64,000 bases of DNA, taken from contig NZ_RWKI01000007.1 in the NCBI RefSeq assembly GCF_003984645.1, forward strand, positions 124,001 to 188,000. The letters run 5' to 3'. The notes below the pieces were generated by a model that had not been told where the DNA came from, did no database searches, and saw nothing but the letters and a program-made list of their open reading frames with translations. Shown in pieces: positions 53,697 to 64,000 of the stretch (position 1 is the stretch's first letter; each line of letters starts with the position of its first letter). A program made the position numbers and the translations under genes. Source of the stretch: Variovorax sp. MHTC-1. Lineage in GTDB: Bacteria > Pseudomonadota > Gammaproteobacteria > Burkholderiales > Burkholderiaceae_C.

Positions 53697-54686
53697 ATGA
53701 AATCAACTACTTATCCGATGTGCCGTGTCAGCGTGGCGCCAATGATGGACTGGACCGACCGTCACTGCCGCTACTTCCACCGGCTGCTGACGCGCCGCGC
53801 CTTGCTCTACACCGAGATGGTCACGACCGGCGCGCTGGTGCATGGCGACGTGCCGCGCCATCTTCGTTTCAATGCCGAGGAGCATTCGGTCGCGCTGCAG
53901 CTCGGCGGCAGCGAGCCGGGCGAGCTCGCGCATTGCGCCAGGCTCGGCGAGGACTGGGGCTACGACGAGATCAACCTCAATTGCGGCTGCCCGAGCGAGC
54001 GCGTGCAGCGCGGCGCTTTCGGCGCCTGCCTGATGAACGAGCCGCAGCTGGTGGCCGACTGCGTGAAGGCGATGGTCGACGTGGTGAAGGTGCCGGTCAC
54101 CGTCAAGCACCGCATCGGCATCGACAAGACCGAGAGCTACGAGTTCGTGCGCGATTTCGTCGGCGCGGTCAGCGAGGCGGGCTGCCGCACCTTCATCGTT
54201 CACGCGCGCAACGCCTGGCTCAAGGGCCTGTCGCCCAAGCAGAACCGCGAAGTGCCGCCGCTGCGCTACGAGCTCGTGCACCGGCTGAAGCACGACTTTC
54301 CCGAGCTCATGTTCTCGATCAACGGCGGCTTCGACGACAGCGCGCAGATGCACGCGCACTTGCGCCTGCTCGACGGCGTGATGATCGGGCGCGAGGCCTA
54401 TCACAACCCGTGGTGGCTCAGCGAATGGGACGCGGTCTTCTACGAGGAAGCGCCTTTTACGCTCACGCGCGAAGAGGTCGAGCTCAAGATGTGCGACTAC
54501 ATGGCGCGCGAGGCGGCCGAGCACGGCACGCCATGGTCGAACATCGCACGCCACATGCTGGGCCTGCGCAACGGTCTCGCGGGTGCGCGCCGCTGGCGGC
54601 AGGTGTGGAGCGACCACAAGCTCAAGGCGCTGACGCCATACGAGGTGATGGCGCTCGCGCACGAGCCGGTGGCGCAGGCGGCCTGA
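53697..54686 (+). CDS. dusA: tRNA dihydrouridine(20/20a) synthase
   Basis: A 329-residue flavoenzyme that reduces uridine to dihydrouridine at positions 20/20a of tRNA. FMN-binding APMMDWTDRHCRYF opens the TIM barrel, NLNCGCPSERVQRGAFGACLM carries the catalytic Cys98, then VKHRIGID, FIVHARNAWLKGLSPKQNR and SINGGFDD follow. Length and ending (LTPYEVMALAHEP) match DusA. The start at 53697 leads directly into the conserved VSVAPMMDWTD. The 5' end is intact: no integrase or duplicated target is present, although this site is used by some integrative elements. Confidence 0.93.
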   Translation: MKSTTYPMCRVSVAPMMDWTDRHCRYFHRLLTRRALLYTEMVTTGALVHGDVPRHLRFNAEEHSVALQLGGSEPGELAHCARLGEDWGYDEINLNCGCPSERVQRGAFGACLMNEPQLVADCVKAMVDVVKVPVTVKHRIGIDKTESYEFVRDFVGAVSEAGCRTFIVHARNAWLKGLSPKQNREVPPLRYELVHRLKHDFPELMFSINGGFDDSAQMHAHLRLLDGVMIGREAYHNPWWLSEWDAVFYEEAPFTLTREEVELKMCDYMAREAAEHGTPWSNIARHMLGLRNGLAGARRWRQVWSDHKLKALTPYEVMALAHEPVAQAA

Positions 54687-54696
54687 TCAGGCCGCC
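54677..54696. other. 20-base perfect palindrome between dusA and the GntR gene
   Basis: GGCGGCCTGA / TCAGGCCGCC; as RNA an eight-pair stem with a GATC loop on either strand, spanning the dusA stop codon. No U-tract follows, so it may protect or separate the convergent mRNAs more than terminate them. Confidence 0.5.
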
Positions 54697-54710
54697 ATCA
54701 GCCGCGCGCT

Positions 54711-55376
54711 TCAGGTCGCGGCTTCGAGCCCATTCTTGAAGTGCTGCTGCATGCGCGCCATCGCGCCGGCAGGGTCGCGCGCCTTGAGCGCGGCCATGAT
54801 CGCGCGGTGCTCCTTCAACGACTCGGCGATGCGGCCGGACTTCAACAGCGAGTTGTGCCGGTTGAGCTTCATCACCTTGCGCAGGTCGGCCACCATCTGG
54901 TCGCGCCAGCGGTTGTCGGCGATCGCAAGCAGCCGCATGTGGAAGCGCTCGTTGACGGCGAAGAAGTGGGCGCGGTCCACCTTGCCGGGGGCGGCAGCGG
55001 CTTCGAGTTCGGCGTGCAGCGCTTCCAGCTCGGCCATCTGCGCCTCGGAAACGTGCTCGGCCACCACGCAGGCGGCATCGCTTTCGAGCAGGCTCAGCAG
55101 GTGATAGACGTCCGCCAGATCCTTCTCCGACACCTCGGTTACATAGGCGCCGCGCCGCACCTTCATCGTGACCAGGCCTTCGGCCGCCAGCACCTTCAGC
55201 GCCTCCCGCAGCGGCGTGCGGCTGATGCCGTATTCCTCCGCCAGCTTGAGCTCGTCGATCCAGCTGCCGGGCTCGAGCTCGCGGTTGAAGATGCGCTGGC
55301 GCAGCAGCTCCGCCACCTCTTCGTAGAGGGCGCGCGGGGTGAGGGTGAGGGCGGACATGCCCGGAATGTACCGCAA
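54711..55376 (-). CDS. GntR family regulator, FCD (FadR-type) subgroup
   Basis: A 221-residue GntR protein. The N-terminal winged helix (LTPRALYEEVAELLRQRIFNRELEPGSWIDELKLAEEYGISRTPLREALKVLAAEGL) covers about residues 9-66, and an all-helical FCD effector domain with its metal-binding His/Asp residues follows. It is divergent from the methylmalonyl-CoA mutase operon across 108 bases and is likely its repressor, responding to a propionate-pathway metabolite. That pairing is inferred from position. Confidence 0.88.
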   Translation of the reverse strand: MRYIPGMSALTLTPRALYEEVAELLRQRIFNRELEPGSWIDELKLAEEYGISRTPLREALKVLAAEGLVTMKVRRGAYVTEVSEKDLADVYHLLSLLESDAACVVAEHVSEAQMAELEALHAELEAAAAPGKVDRAHFFAVNERFHMRLLAIADNRWRDQMVADLRKVMKLNRHNSLLKSGRIAESLKEHRAIMAALKARDPAGAMARMQQHFKNGLEAAT

Positions 55377-55388
55377 GTACGGACTCTG

Positions 55389-55399
55389 AATTAATAATT
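55389..55399. promoter_or_regulatory. candidate GntR operator (AATTA-a-TAATT)
   Basis: A perfect inverted repeat with a one-base centre, in a short AT-rich patch 12 bases from the regulator's start codon and 86 bases before the mutase start. A dyad this close to the regulator gene is a good autoregulatory operator candidate. Confidence 0.45.
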
Positions 55400-55484
55400 A
55401 CAGATGGGTTAGACTCGCCTTGAACTGTCTCGTCCCTGCGCGGACACTCCCTCGACACTTGCACGACCTCGCAAAGCGGCGCCC

Positions 55485-57644
<2,160 letters not shown>

Positions 57645-57646
57645 GC

Positions 57647-58731
57647 ATGCCGGCGGCTCGAACACCGGTCACGGCCGAAGCGCTGGTTGAGGCAGACGGC
57701 CCGCAGCAGCGCCGCGCCATCGCCAAAGCCATCACGCTGCTCGAATCCACGCGCCCCGATCACCGCGCGCAGGCCGACGAGCTGCTGACGGCGCTGCTGC
57801 CGCACACCGGCAAGTCCTTCCGGCTCGGCATCTCGGGCGTGCCCGGGGTCGGCAAGTCGACCTTCATCGAGACGCTGGGCCTGTACCTGATCGGCCAGGG
57901 CCATCGCGTTGCGGTGCTCACGATCGACCCTTCGTCCACGGTCTCGGGTGGCTCCATCCTCGGCGACAAGACGCGCATGGAAAAGCTGTCGGTCCATGAG
58001 CGCGCCTACATCCGGCCCAGCCCCTCGAGCGGCACGCTGGGCGGGGTGGCCGAGAAGACGCGCGAGGCGATGCTGGTGTGCGAAGCGGCCGGCTACGACA
58101 TCGTGATTGTCGAGACCGTGGGCGTCGGCCAGAGCGAAACCGCGGTCTCGGGCATGACCGACATGTTCGTGCTGCTGCAGCTGCCCAACGCGGGCGACGA
58201 TCTGCAGGCGATCAAGAAGGGCGTGATGGAGCTGGCCGACCTGGTCGTCATCAACAAAGCGGACATCGACAAGGATGCCGCAACGCGTGCGCAGGCCCAG
58301 ATCACTTCGGCGCTGCGGCTCTTCGGCCACCACGGCAATCCGGCGCACGCGCAGGCCCTGCACGCGGCCCATGCGGTGCCGGGATCGCCCGAAGCGGAGA
58401 TCCGCTTCTGGCTGCCCAAGGTGATCCAGCTGAGCGCACTGCTGGGCACCGGCGTCGATGCCTTCTGGGACGCGGTGCTGCAGTTCAAGGCCCTCCAGAC
58501 AGCCAACGGCAAGCTCGCTACGCGCCGCGAGAAACAGGCGCTCGCGTGGATGTGGGAACGCATCGACGCGGGACTCAAGCAGGCCTTCCGCCAGCATCCG
58601 CAGGTGCGCGAGCTGCTGCCGGAAGCCCTGGCCCAGGTCGCGGCCGGCACGCTGCCGGCCTCGACTGCCGCACGCAATCTGCTCGCAGCCCAGGCGGGAC
58701 GGGCGCAGTTCAACACTTCCGACGGGACGAC

Positions 58732-58735
<4 letters not shown>
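57647..58735 (+). CDS. meaB: methylmalonyl-CoA mutase-associated GTPase MeaB
   Basis: A 362-residue G3E-type GTPase. Walker A is GVPGVGKS (residues 64-71), then TIDPSS, the Walker B region [13 protein letters not shown], and NKAD. It protects and reloads the mutase with adenosylcobalamin. The gene starts 2 bases after the mutase stop and its own stop overlaps the next start (ATGA), so the three are coupled. It carries a normal-length N-terminal extension. Confidence 0.95.
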
Positions 58736-60264
<1,529 letters not shown>

Positions 60265-60288
60265 ACAGGCTCTCCCACAGGCTACGCG

Positions 60289-60366
60289 CACTTCGTGTCG
60301 CTACGCCAACCCCCTCACCGGGGGCAACACCAGCGGCCCGGCAAAGCCGGTTCCGCGGTGTTCCCC
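60289..60366 (+). repeat. C5/G5-hairpin repeat, copy 4, between pccB and pccA
   Basis: Shares CACTTCGTGT, then CCCCC-tcacc-GGGGG, then CAGCGGCCCGGC with the other copies. A second compound stem follows: outer AACACC...GCGG / CCGC-GGTGTT and inner CCGGC-aaa-GCCGG (60326-60362). The two stems fill most of the pccB-pccA gap and could act as an attenuator or mRNA-stability element. Confidence 0.75.
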
Positions 60367-60396
60367 GAAAAGCCATTGCTTTCACTGGATACGACC

Positions 60397-62450
<2,054 letters not shown>

Positions 62451-62454
<4 letters not shown>

Positions 62455-63482
62455 TGGGTGCCAGCGATCTTTCGGCGGCGAAGTCCGTCATGCTTCATCG
62501 GCCGGCCGCCAGGCCGACGGTGCGCGGCCCGTGGCCGGTCGAGGCCGTGCAGGCCTTGCTCGACAAGCCCTTCAACGACCTTCTGTTCGAGGCGCAGACC
62601 GTGCATCGTGCGAACTTCCCCGAGGGCGACATCGAGCTGGCGACGCTGCTGTCGGTCAAGACCGGCGGCTGTCCCGAGAACTGCGGCTATTGCCCGCAAT
62701 CGGCCGAGTTCGACACCGGCGTGAAGGCGCAGAAGCTGATGGAGGTCGACGAGGTCGTGCGCGCCGCGCAGGCCGCCAAGGACGCCGGCGCCACGCGCTT
62801 TTGCATGGGCGCGGCCTGGCGCGCGCCCAAGGACCGAGACGTCGAGAAGGTGGCGGTGCTGGTGGAAGCAGTCAAGGGCCTGGGCCTGCAGACCTGCGCC
62901 ACGCTGGGCATGCTCGAGCCGCAGCATGCGAAGCAGCTCAAGGCCGCGGGTCTGGACTACTACAACCACAACCTCGACACGGCGCCCGAGTACTACGGTG
63001 ACATCGTCGACACGCGCACCTACCAGGACCGGCTCGACACGCTGGGCCATGTGCGCGCCGCCGGTATCAGCGTGTGCTGCGGGGGCATCGTCGGCATGGG
63101 CGAGACGGCGGTGCACCGTGCGGGGCTGATCGCGCAGCTGGCCAACCTCGACCCCTACCCCGAGTCGGTGCCGATCAACAGCCTGGTGCGCGTGCCTGGC
63201 ACGCCGCTGGCCGATGCGGACCCGATCGATCCGTTGGATTTCGTGCGCATGATCGCCGCGGCCCGCATCACGATGCCCAAGGCCCGCGTGCGGCTGTCGG
63301 CCGGCCGGCAGCAACTGGGCGAGGCCGTGCAGGCGCTGTGCTTCCTGGCCGGCGCCAACTCGATCTTCTATGGCGACAAGCTGCTGGTGACCGGCAACCC
63401 GGACGTGGAAGCCGACGTGCAGCTGCTGCGCAAGCTGGGGCTCGAGGCGCGGCGGACCAGCGAACAAGGAGCATGTGCATGA
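62451..63482 (+). CDS. bioB: biotin synthase
   Basis: A 343-residue radical-SAM enzyme that inserts sulfur into dethiobiotin. The [4Fe-4S] motif is CPENCGYC (Cys74, Cys78, Cys81). Later blocks such as YYNHNLDT and GGIVGMGE, and the [2Fe-2S] cysteines and Arg near [10 protein letters not shown], are also present. It lies at the end of the biotin-dependent carboxylase operon, overlapping pccA by 4 bases (ATGA). No other bio genes are in the window. Its stop overlaps the next start by 4 bases. Confidence 0.95.
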
Positions 63483-63946
63483 ACCGTCCTTTCAAGGTGC
63501 TCGGCATCCAGCAGATCGCGATCGGCGGACCCGACAAGACACGCCTGCAAAAGCTCTGGGTCGAAATGCTCGGCCTCGAAGTGACCGGCACCTTCAAGAG
63601 CGAGCGCGAGAACGTCGACGAGGACATCTGCGCCATCGGCAGCGGCCCCTTCAAGATCGAGGTCGATCTGATGCAGCCGCTCGATCCCGAGAAGAAGCCG
63701 GCCGTCCATGCCACGCCGCTGAACCACGTGGGCCTGTGGATCGACGATCTTCCGGCCGCCGTCGGATGGCTCGGTGCCCAGGGCGTGCGCTTCGCGCCGG
63801 GCGGCATCCGCAAGGGCGCCGCCGGTTTCGACATCTGCTTTCTGCATCCCAAGGGCAACGAGGAGTTCCCGATCGCAGGCGAAGGCGTACTGATCGAACT
63901 CGTGCAGGCGCCGCCGGAAGTGGTAGAGGCTTTTTCGGCCCTCTGA
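63479..63946 (+). CDS. VOC family protein, methylmalonyl-CoA epimerase candidate
   Basis: A 155-residue vicinal-oxygen-chelate protein, whose ending [13 protein letters not shown] matches methylmalonyl-CoA epimerase (GKGVLIELTQYP in Propionibacterium). The metal ligands partly hold: His is in LNHVGLW and Glu in LIELVQ, but the first ligand position, His12 in the known epimerase, is Gln12 here ([11 protein letters not shown]). It closes the propionyl-CoA operon, exactly where an epimerase is needed to link PccAB to the mutase. A small insertion sits near NEEFPIAGE. An ATG 6 bases upstream is possible. Confidence 0.75.
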   Translation: MNRPFKVLGIQQIAIGGPDKTRLQKLWVEMLGLEVTGTFKSERENVDEDICAIGSGPFKIEVDLMQPLDPEKKPAVHATPLNHVGLWIDDLPAAVGWLGAQGVRFAPGGIRKGAAGFDICFLHPKGNEEFPIAGEGVLIELVQAPPEVVEAFSAL

Positions 63947-64000
63947 CCCACGAACGCCGAGGCAGGGCAGCAGGGTGTAGTGGATCAGGTTTTCTTGCCG

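Noticed and set aside
53697..53800. Possible integrative-element attachment at the 5' end of dusA.
   Set aside because: The gene is intact, no integrase or foreign cargo is adjacent, and no duplicated target sequence was seen.

Overview
The window comes from a high-GC Gram-negative aerobe, most likely a member of the Comamonadaceae (Betaproteobacteria), with Variovorax as the best guess. That guess rests on the family content: a class I PHA synthase next to an acetyl-CoA acetyltransferase, two Bug-type solute receptors, four LysR regulators mostly divergent from catabolic genes, a fused indolepyruvate oxidoreductase, a PaoABC-type aldehyde oxidoreductase, and a short intergenic repeat with a C5/G5 hairpin. 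It is inference from sequence style and not a database result. No rRNA, tRNA, CRISPR array, transposase, integrase or phage gene was seen. The window reads as chromosomal catabolic and housekeeping DNA with one small patch of lineage-specific hypothetical genes.

Layout. 1-2765: end of an FMN reductase, two small DUF proteins and a phospholipase D-type lipoprotein. 2762-5133 (minus): a degenerate LytM lipoprotein resembling NlpD, and an ABC exporter. 5208-7111 (minus): creA and a zinc-ribbon Nudix gene, overlapping by 4 bases, then two tandem copies of an intergenic repeat, then an FAH-family hydrolase. 7193-8676 (plus): a maleylacetoacetate/maleylpyruvate isomerase divergent from the hydrolase, then pgeF, whose N-terminus is written in another copy of the repeat. 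9017-12467: phaC, phaA and a YbaK-type deacylase. 12502-14547: LysR regulator, an SDR lacking the catalytic Tyr, and a 4-OT tautomerase.

14554-22146 is a LysR gene divergent from a tight six-gene operon (FAS1-type hydratase, acyl-CoA dehydrogenase, CaiB/BaiF CoA-transferase, MmgE/PrpD, CitE-type lyase, Bug receptor). The gene set matches the itaconate (ict-ich-ccl) region of Pseudomonas aeruginosa, with a Bug protein where that species has a TRAP transporter. A textbook T-N11-A LysR box lies in the divergent gap. 22159-29502: an EEP nuclease, phaB with a strong terminator, a three-subunit molybdenum aldehyde oxidoreductase (paoABC-like) joined by 4-base overlaps, and a Kef-type antiporter.

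29509-33102 holds eight short unrecognised genes in a locally AT-richer setting, including a secreted three-repeat protein. 33120-36135: a lone response regulator, an ATP-dependent DNA ligase, exonuclease III and a membrane protein. 36143-40513 is a large Lhr helicase, divergent from the 1,169-residue indolepyruvate oxidoreductase (40649-44158), which is followed by two terminator hairpins in series. 44335-50883: a dual-specificity phosphatase, then LysR divergent from a split AtuA pair, a second Bug receptor and a frameshifted alpha/beta-hydrolase lipoprotein. 50902-53330: an omega-amino acid aminotransferase with its divergent LysR. 53438-54686: a 50-residue acidic/proline-rich peptide gene and dusA.

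54711-63946 is a complete propionyl-CoA to succinyl-CoA module: FCD-type GntR regulator, divergent methylmalonyl-CoA mutase, its MeaB GTPase, propionyl-CoA carboxylase beta and alpha subunits, biotin synthase (cofactor supply for the carboxylase) and a VOC protein resembling methylmalonyl-CoA epimerase. Together the window encodes acyl-CoA and dicarboxylate catabolism (propionyl-CoA, putative itaconate/citramalyl-CoA, beta-alanine, gentisate-type ring-cleavage products) and carbon storage as PHB.
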